Positions 40,929 to 50,619 of a DNA stretch of 64,000 nt are shown here, in pieces. Within the stretch, counting starts at the first letter, position 1; each line of letters opens with the position of its first letter. Source of the DNA: Naumovozyma dairenensis CBS 421 (Eukaryota > Ascomycota > Saccharomycetes > Saccharomycetales > Saccharomycetaceae); contig NC_016479.1 in NCBI RefSeq assembly GCF_000227115.2, positions 124,001 through 188,000 of the forward strand, given 5' to 3'. A model generated the notes under the pieces. That model worked only from the letters and a program-made list of their open reading frames with translations. It was not told the origin of the DNA and ran no database searches. The position numbers and the translations under genes are program-made.

Positions 40929-41998
40929 ATGGCTAGATACGGTGCTACTTCCACTAACCCAGCTAAGTCTGCCTCTGCTCGTGGTTCCTACTTACGTGTT
41001 TCCTTCAAGAACACTAGAGAAACTGCTCAAGCTGTTTCCGGTTGGGAATTGACCAAGGCTCAAAAATACTTGGACCAAGTTTTGGAACACCAAAGAGCTA
41101 TCCCATTCAGAAGATTTAACTCTTCTATTGGTAGAACTGCCCAAGGTAAGGAATTTGGTGTTACCAAGGCTAGATGGCCAGCCAAGTCCGTTAAGTTCGT
41201 CCAAGGTTTGTTGCAAAATGCTGCTGCCAACGCTGAAGTATGTTATTCTTAAGAAGAAGATGAGATTATTTTTATATATATGTCCAAACGAACTCTAAAG
41301 GGATTTTATTAATGTTAATATGTTGATTATATAAGAAAAATGTGGGAAAATAATCGTTGCAATATATCCAATCCTGCCAATGAGAAATATTACACTTGAT
41401 GATCGTTAATGATAATATGAAGTAGATGATTTTCCATAAGACTAGATCATGAAGAATCGCGATGAAAAAGAACGTTATTTTACTGTATACTCAGACAAAC
41501 GAATCTTGCATACTTTAATAAGGCAAAGTCGATGAAACACGAACTAAAGAAAAACTAAAATATAATATACTGTAGGAAAGTAGTATGGAAAAAGACAAAT
41601 GACGACAGAGTAAAGTAGAAGATAATACCTATCCTCGATAACATAAGCATCGAAATGTATTCCTTAGAGTAACGTAGAAGAAAAAACCGTTATACTAACA
41701 TTAATATTTACAAAAAAAAAAAATTTTTTTTAAAAACATATTTTTTGAACAGGCTAAAGGTTTAGATGCTACTAAATTGTACGTCTCTCACATCCAAGTT
41801 AACCAAGCTCCAAAGCAAAGAAGAAGAACTTACAGAGCTCACGGTAGAATTAACAAGTACGAATCTTCTCCATCTCACATTGAATTGGTTGTTACCGAAA
41901 GAGAAGAAGCTGTCGAAAAGGCTGCTGAAAAGAAGGTTGTTAGATTATCTTCCAGACAAAGAGGTAGAATCGCTGCTCAAAAGCGTATCTCTGCTTAA
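40929..41998 (+). CDS. RPL17: Large ribosomal subunit protein uL22 (Rpl17), intron-containing
   Basis: Rpl17 lies near the polypeptide exit of the 60S subunit. Exon 1 is 40929-41237 (103 codons, [19 protein letters not shown] to AAANAE), the intron is 41238-41752 (515 nt) with GTATGT, branch TACTAAC at 41693-41699 and CAG, and exon 2 is 41753-41998 ([15 protein letters not shown] to AQKRISA). The product is 184 residues, identical in length to S. cerevisiae Rpl17. The phase-0 junction and intron position are as in S. cerevisiae. The next gene, COY1, is also next to RPL17A on S. cerevisiae chromosome XI. Confidence 0.97.
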
Positions 41999-42376
41999 GT
42001 ATTAAAGATGAATTTATGAATTATCTACGAATATTTTATATATCTCATTCTTTTTAGCTTAAATTTTCTTTTTGACATATGTATTTTAACCAAAACATTT
42101 TCCTCTATTATAATCAACTGCTGGTATGATTCTTAGCACAGCTCTTTGACATCAAATTAAAGAAAGCAAATTCTATAGAATGTGCAATGATAGTTACCCA
42201 TTATCAAAAAAAGACACAAATTCATGAAATAACGTATATAGGTTCTATGTAAGATCAAAATTGACTAGCTTCAATATTTATTATTTCGACGTATGTACTA
42301 TGGATATGTTATTGAATAAAGTAATGCCCTGAGTTATAGTTATGTGCGTTCACTATTAAACCTGAACCTATCTGGG
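41999..42376. other. Intergenic between convergent RPL17 and COY1
   Basis: A 378-bp spacer between two 3' ends, with no recognisable frame, RNA gene or repeat. Confidence 0.45.
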
Positions 42377-44431
42377 TTAATGGTCGAAAGCGCCCGGAGG
42401 GGAACCTAGGGGATTATCAAAATCCTTCAGACCAAATGAAGAGGAAGACGTCGTTGACTGAACGATACCCACTTCGGGCGTCAAATAACCGCTTAAATTT
42501 ATAACATACATTGACATCATGAAGACTAACCCATGAAGTCCTAAACAGTAGAACAAAAAGGCCGCTCTTGTAGTTTTATTCTGTAATATAACTCTTGCGA
42601 GCGATAGGAATAATTTCTCTAAGACCGACAATTTATTTTTCTTATAGTGTTCTAATTCTTTGTTCTTGAAATTGGCTAATGGATGTAATGATTCTTCATA
42701 AACTGTTGAATATTGTGCTTCAGTATCTAACATATCTGAATTATCAAGTAGTGCCTTGCCTTGATTATCAGTATTTGCAAAACTTGAAAGATATCTGATA
42801 CGTTCATATAATTTCGTATTTTGAGATTTCAATTTATTGATATCAGCTAATAGTTTGGTCTTTTCATTATTACCTAATCTCAATTGTTTCTCTAAGTCCA
42901 TATTTCTGGTGCGGAATCTATCTCTTTGTTTGGTTATGATTGGCAAAATTGTAGAATTGTTTGTCGAGGCAGAAAACTCTCTATCTTCTGGTATACCTAC
43001 AATTGAACTAGTTGGTGATAATTTACCAGTTCGGTTGTTCATTTGTCGCGTAACACCTGATATCATACTAGCAGTGTCATTAAAATTTTGGCTTATATCG
43101 TCTACACTTTCTAGATCTAATTCTAATTTGGCATTTTGAGCTTCTACTTCTTGAACTCTGGATTTAAGCTTCATTAATTGAGAATTCAAATCCTTATTCA
43201 TATTTTTAAAATTCATATTCTCAACACGTAATTCAGCCAAGTTGGATTGTAATTTCTTGTTGGCTGAGAGTAATGAAGTGTCTAACTTCTTACCTTCGAC
43301 ATTATTCACAATGACTACATCATCGTCATCTTCATCAGTATCATCAGCACCAAATTCGATTTTCTTCAAAGCAGAAAGTTCCTCTTTAATCTTATTATAA
43401 TCCGAGTAATTATTTAACTTTCTTCTAACGGTCTCTAACTCAGATTTAACGGAAATGGATTCATTTTTAACTTCTTTGATTTGATCTTGCAATTCATCTT
43501 TAATTTTGCTTAATTCACTTCTTTCTCTTTCAAAAGAAGCACTTAACAAGACGTTTTCACTTTCAAGTTGATTTATCTTCAATTCTTTCGCATGTAAATG
43601 GGCTTCTTTTTCTTCTTCGCTTGTGGCCTTAGTCAATTTTGTATTCAAAGTGACATTTCTTTCTTCTAATTGCATGATTCTTGATTGGGCGGATTCTAAT
43701 TCTTGAACAAGGAGATTGAACTCTGTGCTACTTTTTGGGGTAGTTGTATTATTAGTATTGTTAAAATTACCTTGGTTATCTCCTGTTGATTCAACAGCTT
43801 CTTCTCCATAATTGGCCAATTTCGTTGACAACACCTTATTTGTCATTTGTAAAGAATTGAGTTGTTTATTTAATTCATTTTCTCTATCTTTCCAATTTCT
43901 CTCCTTCTCTTCCCATGTAGAATTTAATTCTTGTTCCTTTGCAGTAATTCTCTTGGACAACGTGACCGCAGAATTTTGTTCTAAATCCAAAAGTCTTGAT
44001 TTCATAGTATCATAATCAGCATATTTGGCCAATGAGTCTTCTAAATGGGCAATTTTTTCCTTTAAAGCTTTAGAATCTTCAATCTTCGATAATTTATCTA
44101 TTGAATTTTGTAATAAAGGTTTAGGATCAGGAGCCTCCGATAGTCTTGAGTAAACTTCGATGACGATATCTTCAGAGAATTTTGATCTTTGCGTCAAATT
44201 ATCTACCTCATGTTGATAATGTTTAATTATCTTATTAAGTTGAGCTAATTTCTCATCATCTTGTAGTTTCTTAAATTTTTTAGTCTCTGTTGCCAGGAAT
44301 TTCCTTGATTCTAATGAACTAGTTTCTTTCTCTTTCACTTCAAGAACCTTAGAATCTAACGATTCTTGCAACTTGGTCAAATCTGCTTCTGACCATAATT
44401 CAAAGGCATGACTGTAAACGGAAGTATCCAT
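42377..44431 (-). CDS. COY1: Coy1, Golgi coiled-coil protein (CASP homologue)
   Basis: The protein is a tail-anchored golgin, homologous to mammalian CASP. It is almost entirely coiled coil from about residue 15 to 600, then has a conserved C-terminal block (TKQRDRFRTRNMDLEKQLR and KLYERIRYL) and a membrane segment near the end (AAFLFYCLGLHGLVFMMSMY). Coy1 tethers retrograde COPI vesicles and interacts with the COG complex. I choose the ATG at 44431, giving MDTSVYSHAFELW, which aligns with the S. cerevisiae start; an in-frame ATG six codons upstream is also possible. The product from 44431 is 684 residues, similar to S. cerevisiae Coy1 (679). Confidence 0.96.
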   Translation of the reverse strand: MDTSVYSHAFELWSEADLTKLQESLDSKVLEVKEKETSSLESRKFLATETKKFKKLQDDEKLAQLNKIIKHYQHEVDNLTQRSKFSEDIVIEVYSRLSEAPDPKPLLQNSIDKLSKIEDSKALKEKIAHLEDSLAKYADYDTMKSRLLDLEQNSAVTLSKRITAKEQELNSTWEEKERNWKDRENELNKQLNSLQMTNKVLSTKLANYGEEAVESTGDNQGNFNNTNNTTTPKSSTEFNLLVQELESAQSRIMQLEERNVTLNTKLTKATSEEEKEAHLHAKELKINQLESENVLLSASFERERSELSKIKDELQDQIKEVKNESISVKSELETVRRKLNNYSDYNKIKEELSALKKIEFGADDTDEDDDDVVIVNNVEGKKLDTSLLSANKKLQSNLAELRVENMNFKNMNKDLNSQLMKLKSRVQEVEAQNAKLELDLESVDDISQNFNDTASMISGVTRQMNNRTGKLSPTSSIVGIPEDREFSASTNNSTILPIITKQRDRFRTRNMDLEKQLRLGNNEKTKLLADINKLKSQNTKLYERIRYLSSFANTDNQGKALLDNSDMLDTEAQYSTVYEESLHPLANFKNKELEHYKKNKLSVLEKLFLSLARVILQNKTTRAAFLFYCLGLHGLVFMMSMYVINLSGYLTPEVGIVQSTTSSSSFGLKDFDNPLGSPPGAFDH

Positions 44432-44915
44432 GGCTCTCGGAGGATTCACTAGTGTTTCTTGAATATCTTAGCTATGGGTCTCTGATAGTTACAATACAAT
44501 ATATCGGTTCTTGTCTTTCTCATCTTCTAGGTAATCTAATATGATCTAATAAAATGTTGACGTTTCAATAGATCTGTGGACTAGGGTTGGATTTAAAGCA
44601 TACAGGGCCTTACACTGACCGAAAATTTGTTTATTTCTCCGTATTTCATACTTTTAATAAGAACCTTCCAAGCAAGAATTTGAAGTATAATATTCTGCTA
44701 TGAAAAATAAATAAATAATTTATATGAAAAGAGACATAACTGGAGCTGAGAGGGTTTGCTGCTGTGAGCCAATCTTTAGAGAAAAAATTTAATTTAATAG
44801 TTTGAATGTTGTTAAAATTACACTGAAATAGAAAAATATATTGAAAAAATACTGCTTATTATAAAAATGATATACTGTCCATGATTATTTTTCTTCTCTT
44901 TTTTTCTTTTTAATT
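44432..44915. other. Intergenic: COY1 promoter and STE3 3' flank
   Basis: A 484-bp AT-rich spacer. No frame or RNA gene is recognisable. Confidence 0.4.
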
Positions 44916-46415
44916 TTATTTGGATGGTGAGTCCTTTTTGTTGTACTCATAGTCTTCTTCAAACTCCCTTATATCTAGAGTTTCTCCACTAATTATGGTA
45001 CTATGTTGCTTAGAACTATTATACTCCGTCAATGAACTTGGAGAATATGAAGGAAAGTTATCTAAGTCGTTTTTACGGCCATACGATATTCTTGAAAACC
45101 CATCTAAAGATAAAGATGCATCATCATAATCATCCTCATCTTCATCATACTTCCCTGTTAAAAAGGGCAGATAATTATTTCTACCAATTTCTACATTATT
45201 ATCATCATCTTGTAAATTTTCTTCCAAATCAAAGAATGCACTGTCATTACTATACTTATTTTTCTTTTTATTCTTATTTCTTTTATTTTGCTTCTCTCTT
45301 TCTCCTGGTAAAGTATAATCAACATAGAAATGACCTTCTGATGTTGGACTTGAAGCCGATGGGAAAGCCTCTGTGTCACTAAAGCAATTTTTCCCACCAT
45401 ATTCATCCGAGGAACTCAAAGTTTGAAATTCTGTTCCCTTTGACATTTTACCTAATAATTTACCAACACGGTTCTCTCTATTCTTCTTTATGAATCCTTG
45501 TATGGTATCCACTATGAAACCCAACCTTATTGTTCTTAAGAATCTGGCATACATATTTAATGCGTCAGTCCCCAAACCAAAAATCACGAACACCAAATAT
45601 GACATTAAAACGTATAACCAAATGTTATAAACAGGTTTACCGGGATCAAATTTAATTATGACATTCCAAAGAGTGCTAGAGTGTGTATCTTTAAAACTAT
45701 AGTGTCCACTAACTTGCTCTAAATCTTGAACAAATGAATATAATGAAAAAGGGAACATAACCAAAACAATAATAAAACAAAAAATCAGTAGTCTTGCAAA
45801 TCTTGTTAAATTCAATCCAGAATTGGTACAATATAAAATATCTTTAACATCTTTCCTTTTCTTAAAGAAAACTGCTAAAACCAACAATGCGTAAACTGTG
45901 GCAATTAAAGACCAAATTAACATCCACATTGTATATAAGACAGTAGTCATCCACGTAGGTGACAGTAAATTTTGACACCCATTATATCTAGCAATCCCAT
46001 ATCTGAAAACTTGTAGAAGATACGATAATCCCATCACCACCACAGGTGTCCCTAAACTAATCAATAAATCTTTCCAAATTCTCGTCCATGAATTTAAATC
46101 AGGCAATACCACATCAGCCTTTAAGATGGAATGTAAATTATATACAATATTTGTAATGGCGCATGAGATACCAACATTGGCACCAACTTGTAATTTGATG
46201 ACAATGTCACACCACCCTTCACCATTCCATCTCGTTACAAAATCTGTCCCACTCCATATGGATGCATTCACTATACATATTATATTCATTAACAATAACC
46301 ATGTTATTAAAATTATTGCAGGTATATTTCTGGTATGTGAGTGCCATGCTAATGGTGGGATTAGACTTAGAACTGCTAATGAACAAAGTCCAATTATACT
46401 CGATTGAAAAGACAT
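44916..46415 (-). CDS. STE3: Ste3, a-factor pheromone receptor
   Basis: The 499-residue protein is a seven-transmembrane class D GPCR of the STE3 family, expressed in alpha cells and coupled to the Gpa1/Ste4/Ste18 G protein. The N-terminal half holds seven hydrophobic segments, starting with SSIIGLCSLAVLSLIPPLAW; family blocks include HSHTRNIPAI after helix 1 and WNGEGWCDIVIKLQVGANVG before helix 3. The cytoplasmic tail from about residue 300 is long and rich in acidic residues, Ser and Lys, with sites suited to ubiquitination and endocytosis. Length is close to S. cerevisiae Ste3 (470). It is next to COY1, as on S. cerevisiae chromosome XI. A PQ-type element at 46692-46715 fits alpha-specific control. 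Confidence 0.96.
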   Translation of the reverse strand: MSFQSSIIGLCSLAVLSLIPPLAWHSHTRNIPAIILITWLLLMNIICIVNASIWSGTDFVTRWNGEGWCDIVIKLQVGANVGISCAITNIVYNLHSILKADVVLPDLNSWTRIWKDLLISLGTPVVVMGLSYLLQVFRYGIARYNGCQNLLSPTWMTTVLYTMWMLIWSLIATVYALLVLAVFFKKRKDVKDILYCTNSGLNLTRFARLLIFCFIIVLVMFPFSLYSFVQDLEQVSGHYSFKDTHSSTLWNVIIKFDPGKPVYNIWLYVLMSYLVFVIFGLGTDALNMYARFLRTIRLGFIVDTIQGFIKKNRENRVGKLLGKMSKGTEFQTLSSSDEYGGKNCFSDTEAFPSASSPTSEGHFYVDYTLPGEREKQNKRNKNKKKNKYSNDSAFFDLEENLQDDDNNVEIGRNNYLPFLTGKYDEDEDDYDDASLSLDGFSRISYGRKNDLDNFPSYSPSSLTEYNSSKQHSTIISGETLDIREFEEDYEYNKKDSPSK

Positions 46416-46691
46416 TTATTTTGCTTTGAAGTTTCTTTTCAAGGTTTTTGATAGTATTTTTGTAAATCTTCTTTATTTTATTATTGTTAGCTTAGTGTCA
46501 TGAAATAACCTCTCGAGAAAAAAAATCTTTACTCAACTTATATAAAAAGCAGATAGTAAAAAAGTGACTACATCACCCTTGTAACATAATGGAACTGGGA
46601 CAGTTTCAAGGCAATACAAATGCAACAGAACGGTGCACTTATTGTTCTTTGAGAGGTTCATTCATCTCAATAGAAAAATTTTGATAATTTA

Positions 46692-46715
46692 TTTCCTAAT
46701 TAGTGTCGCAATAAG
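46692..46715 (+). promoter_or_regulatory. PQ element (Mcm1/alpha1 site) of STE3
   Basis: TTTCCTAATTAGT followed by GTCGCAATAAG lies about 280 bp before the STE3 start. The first part is a strong Mcm1 P box (CCTAATTAGN) and the second resembles the Q box bound by MATalpha1, as in the S. cerevisiae STE3 and MFalpha promoters. Since this window carries MATa1, the gene should be off in this haploid. Confidence 0.75.
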
Positions 46716-47030
46716 AACCTGAAAAAACTGTACGTTAAGACAGCGCAGTGGCAAAATAGAGGTTTTTCCACCCAAACGAGGAGACTTTGTCAACAACCAA
46801 GCAAGAATAAAGACAAGTTCCACGATATGCTCAACTCCTATGGTTCAGAACAAATGAACAAAAAAAAGTTCGATACCTCTAACTCGATGAGCTCCATCAA
46901 GAGCCGATAGTCAATTCATTACTGAGAGAGGATATCAGATTATGAAGAGGTTAAGAAATATTTGGTATTGAGGAAGTTGCCACGGACTGCCAAACTATAT
47001 GGTTTTGGCAATCAATACAGTATAGCATAA
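46704..47030 (+). pseudogene. Decayed protein-like frame of unknown origin
   Basis: One plus-strand frame runs for 109 codons with only two stops before its terminal TAA (TAG at 46908, TGA at 46923). The translated parts look protein-like, for example KDKFHDMLNSYGSEQMNKKK before the stops and YEEVKKYLVLRKLPRTAKLY after them. I do not recognise the family. It lies between STE3 and the helicase relic and may be a part of the same inserted material. It overlaps the STE3 PQ element, so part of the openness may be chance. Confidence 0.35.
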
Positions 47031-47109
47031 TTAGGACAGGTAAGCTGCTTTCGAATAATCTCCTGCCATGCAATAATCATAATGAGGAAAATGCTGAATC
47101 GCCACAAGG

Positions 47110-47757
47110 CTAATATTGTATGTTGTTACAATTTATTTGCCCTTTCGCGAAGAATTCGTCGAGAAAGGCACATCGTGAAAATACACTACGAAACTTAATA
47201 TCGCTCAAGAAAATTGTATTGCTCTTAAAGACTTATTTGTTAATGAATTTGGTATAGATGAAGTTAACTTCCCCTGCAATGTACATATTGGAACTTTCAA
47301 TGATGTAGCTTCTGCCAGCGTTATTAGATTGATTAATAACTGGTACGCCTTATATGATAATGGTCTCTTAGGCATGGTTGTTATTCACAGTTCCATAATA
47401 TATCTATTGAACAAACCTACCGTTTGTCTACGTTTTTTAATTTTTTCTTAATTTTGATTAGCTTGGAAACTTATCTGTATGACGGGAACTGCTGGTAAAA
47501 ACCTAATGTAAGAAGGGTCGGTTTTTATTGGCGTCGGCAATTCTTTAACCAAAAACATTACAGGAAATGGGGTGTTCTAAATATGGTTTTGTTTTATCCG
47601 TTCCGCTGCTTGATGTAGTCAAGAAATGCGATTACTTTGAGAATTCAGAAAATATGATCGAGAGGGTTAACGACGCTGTTACTTTATCTCTAAGCCATGA
47701 TGAAAATTCCAAAGTTGTACTCGTTTGTAGAGAGAAGAAAACGGCAGAATACTTAGG
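47110..47757 (+). pseudogene. Relic of a Y'-type helicase, several frame breaks
   Basis: This fragment is homologous to residues about 111-322 of the intact helicase on the opposite strand. Collinear matches in shifting frames are YVVTIYLPF, then NVHIGTFNDVAS and NNWYALYDNGLLGMVVI, a break exactly at the DE of the Walker B motif, then FHNISIEQTYR, LAWKLICMTGTAGKNLM followed by an in-frame TAA, a frameshift after NGVF, and SVPLLDVVKKCDYF to VVLVCREKKTAEYLG. It ends abruptly at about 47757, where the sequence becomes the antisense of the intact gene's 3' end. At least three disabling changes make it a pseudogene. Confidence 0.88.
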
Positions 47758-50161
47758 CTCCATTTTCTTTCTGATACTTTTGGGCTCGTGAGTATAATCG
47801 CCTATCAGCTCTCACAGACGGAGCCTTTTTAGGTAAATTCCTACCAATATATTCCTTCCTGGAATTGAAATCTTTGTTTTGGTCATAACCTACAATAAAA
47901 TCAAGATAATCGAAACCTATAGCATCCAATAAATAGTCAATCCTACCGCCATGTTGAACAACGAAAGCGTACCTCCCGTATCTGCTACTACCAACTCTTC
48001 TTAGAGCAACAATCCTCTCATCAAATGACGACTCTGACACAATGGACCATAACTCGGGTAATGTTAGCGTACTTCTCTTTGTAGAAAAGAAAGAGATGAT
48101 ATCTAACTTACGATTGAGTAATGTTTCCCACATTATGTTGTATGTGCTGGTCATCTGTCCGTCATGTTTGAACACTCTTTCTGGGTAGTGTAACCTTCGG
48201 AAACCAATCATTGCGGTATAGAATTTGGACAATTTAGCTTCCACTAATTTTTTCATACTTACCTTATTTGTGGCAAATTGTATCAAAACCCTGTGTAACC
48301 CACCATCTAAAATATTCCTCTTCACTCCATCAAACGATCCACCTGGTAAAACCGATTTATACAACAGCAACACTTCAAGACCGACTTTGCGGATACTAAT
48401 TTGACTATCTTTCCAGCAAACACAACCTTCCACTTTTTCACCAAGGCATTTGTAGCAAGTTTGAGCTGCACTTTTCAAGGGAGAATCAAAGTAGCTTTCT
48501 CCTACCCCATAAAAATGTAAGTATTTGATAGCCTCTTGTGGAAGTCCCGAAAAATCAAAAACATTAGTACAATTTCCAAACAAACTTTGTAGTATATCTT
48601 TTGTTGTATTCATTCTTCTTCTTTTGGGTGCCAGTTGCAACTCCCCTCCTCTTGGTACTTGCGGATGCAAAGTGTTAATGGTTAGTTCAATATTCGCTGG
48701 TTCGATGGTATTGGCCATGGTTGGTTCCACTTCAATGGTTTCAATTCCTCCATCATTCTCCTCATTGGTAGTCATTTCCACATTTAAGGTGTAGTCAGCC
48801 ATATTTTTCAGTTCTTGGGTAATATTAACATCATTACCACAACATAATTGATGGCCGATATTGTCTAGACCATAAAATTTGGAAACTTGGTCGGTGATGC
48901 ACTTCTGGGGATCAACTTGTTGCTTGTCATCTTCACATACACTTCTCCTGGTCCAATACGTATAACACAACCCACCTTGACGTAATCTCCCAGCAGTTTG
49001 AATATATTCTCCAACAGAAGGCAAATAATCAACAATAAGTACCATTTTCACCTCAGGTATGTCAATACCTTCTGAGACCAATTTTGTGCCAATCAGAATT
49101 CGTTTTGAAGAATCCTGAATGAAGTCCTGAGTTTTTTTAACTTTAACTTCGGTAGGCAAATCCCCATGGACCCAAATTGAATCACAAAAAGTAACGGCAC
49201 CTAATAACTCTACGGTTGATTTCTCCCTGCAAACGATAATTACTTTAGTATCGTCAGCATAGGTTAGAAATTTGGTAACAACATATTTAACCTTTTGAAC
49301 AATAGCATCGTGGTCATCAAAATAATCAAAAGTTTTGACGACATTAACCAACGGAACTGAGGTGACATAATTATAATAGAAAACCCCAGACCCAGTAATG
49401 TTCGTAGTTAAAGAATCACCAACGCCAATGAAGCGCAACCCTTCTTTCATTAGGTTTTTACCTGCTGTTCCCGTCATACAAATTAGTTTCCAAGATAATG
49501 AAAAATTTATATCAGGGATAGATTTAAACGTGGAGCCACGGTAGGATTGTTCAGTGACAAGATTATGAAACTCGTCAATTACAACCATACCTAAGAGAAT
49601 ATTCTGATATAATGTGTACCAGTTATTCATCATGGTGATAAAATTATCTGATGCCAGGTCGTTGAAAGTACCGACATACACATTACACCTGAAATCCCCT
49701 TCGGCAACAGCAGGACCATTAGCAAATAAACTCTTAACAGCACCACAAGTTAAACCACCAGTAGACAATCTCAACCTCATATTGGTTTCGAGAGCAACAT
49801 ATGGAACAAAAACAAAGGATATGACATAGCTATGTTGTTGAGCAACAGCAACCAAAGGGAGTTGAATTAAGGCAGTTTTACCATATTCTGGAAGAGCTTG
49901 GATGGGAAATAGATGGGTTTCAGAAGAGTATATTTCCATAGCACAATCAGATTGACCTTCACGGAACTTGAAATCTTTACCGTACACCTTCTCCCCACTA
50001 CGATACAGATCTCTAAGCGATCTAGTTAAAGGAAAACCTCTTTTCTGACCGTTGATTAAACCTTCCGCTCCTACCGACACATCCTTTCCATAACCAAAAC
50101 CTAACCATGAATGCCAAGCAGCTATAACCTTAATAGCGAACATAATCTCAGCAGTAGTCAT
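47753..50161 (-). CDS. Helicase related to subtelomeric Y'-element helicases, internal copy
   Basis: The 802-residue protein is a superfamily 2 helicase. Motifs seen are a Walker A-like PEYGKT (residues 91-96), DEFH (196-199), TGTAG (230-234), GTKLVSEGIDIP (358-369) and QTAGRLRQGG (388-397); a cysteine cluster CYKCLGEKVEGCVC follows after a linker. Motif spacing and blocks such as FVFVPYVALETN, FNDLAS and YGLDNIG match the S. cerevisiae Y' helicase (Yrf1). Family proteins are often much longer; this ORF starts just before the helicase core, and a stop codon at about 50192-50194 precedes the ATG in frame, so it is either a short form or 5'-truncated. Its stop codon lies at the junction with the inverted relic. 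Canonical GxGKT is altered (PEYGKT against PGYGKT). The location between STE3 and TOH1 is internal, not subtelomeric in synteny. Confidence 0.85.
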   Translation of the reverse strand: MTTAEIMFAIKVIAAWHSWLGFGYGKDVSVGAEGLINGQKRGFPLTRSLRDLYRSGEKVYGKDFKFREGQSDCAMEIYSSETHLFPIQALPEYGKTALIQLPLVAVAQQHSYVISFVFVPYVALETNMRLRLSTGGLTCGAVKSLFANGPAVAEGDFRCNVYVGTFNDLASDNFITMMNNWYTLYQNILLGMVVIDEFHNLVTEQSYRGSTFKSIPDINFSLSWKLICMTGTAGKNLMKEGLRFIGVGDSLTTNITGSGVFYYNYVTSVPLVNVVKTFDYFDDHDAIVQKVKYVVTKFLTYADDTKVIIVCREKSTVELLGAVTFCDSIWVHGDLPTEVKVKKTQDFIQDSSKRILIGTKLVSEGIDIPEVKMVLIVDYLPSVGEYIQTAGRLRQGGLCYTYWTRRSVCEDDKQQVDPQKCITDQVSKFYGLDNIGHQLCCGNDVNITQELKNMADYTLNVEMTTNEENDGGIETIEVEPTMANTIEPANIELTINTLHPQVPRGGELQLAPKRRRMNTTKDILQSLFGNCTNVFDFSGLPQEAIKYLHFYGVGESYFDSPLKSAAQTCYKCLGEKVEGCVCWKDSQISIRKVGLEVLLLYKSVLPGGSFDGVKRNILDGGLHRVLIQFATNKVSMKKLVEAKLSKFYTAMIGFRRLHYPERVFKHDGQMTSTYNIMWETLLNRKLDIISFFSTKRSTLTLPELWSIVSESSFDERIVALRRVGSSRYGRYAFVVQHGGRIDYLLDAIGFDYLDFIVGYDQNKDFNSRKEYIGRNLPKKAPSVRADRRLYSRAQKYQKENGA

Positions 50162-50619
50162 ACCAACGGCAGCCCTTGGGTGGTCAATACTTTATACAGA
50201 TGTTCCCATAGCAGCAGAATGTCCTGAATTAAAAACCAAGGTTGACGCAATTTGTAGGGGATTTGAATTCTATTTAGATCATTCCAGTACTTGAATGAGT
50301 TTTGCTCTGATAGAGGATAATTTTTAGGAATGATTTTTCACTAAATTGAATTACAAATGAATTGAATATCAGTTAAAAAAACGTTTCACGGTTTTCAGGA
50401 ACAGCGGGCTTTTCCGTATTATTTTAGCTCGAAAACAAACTTAAGTATCAAAACAAACCTTTTGTATAGTAATTAAGTTAAATTAATATAAAAAACTTTT
50501 ATGGAAAATAAAAACTATGTATGTATATGTAAGTGTAGAAATAGTGGTAAAAACATGAATATCCATTGAATGTGTATCAAATATAACCAATAGGAGGAGA
50601 GTAACGAGGGGAAAAACTC
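50162..50619. other. Helicase 5' flank with a plus-strand protein-like patch
   Basis: On the plus strand, 50162-50294 is an open frame ending in TGA (50292-50294) with coding-like residues such as ILYTDVPIAAECPELKTKVD. It is opposite in direction to the helicase and starts where the helicase ends. I do not recognise it. The remainder, to the TOH1 3' end, is AT-rich and without recognisable content. Confidence 0.35.
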
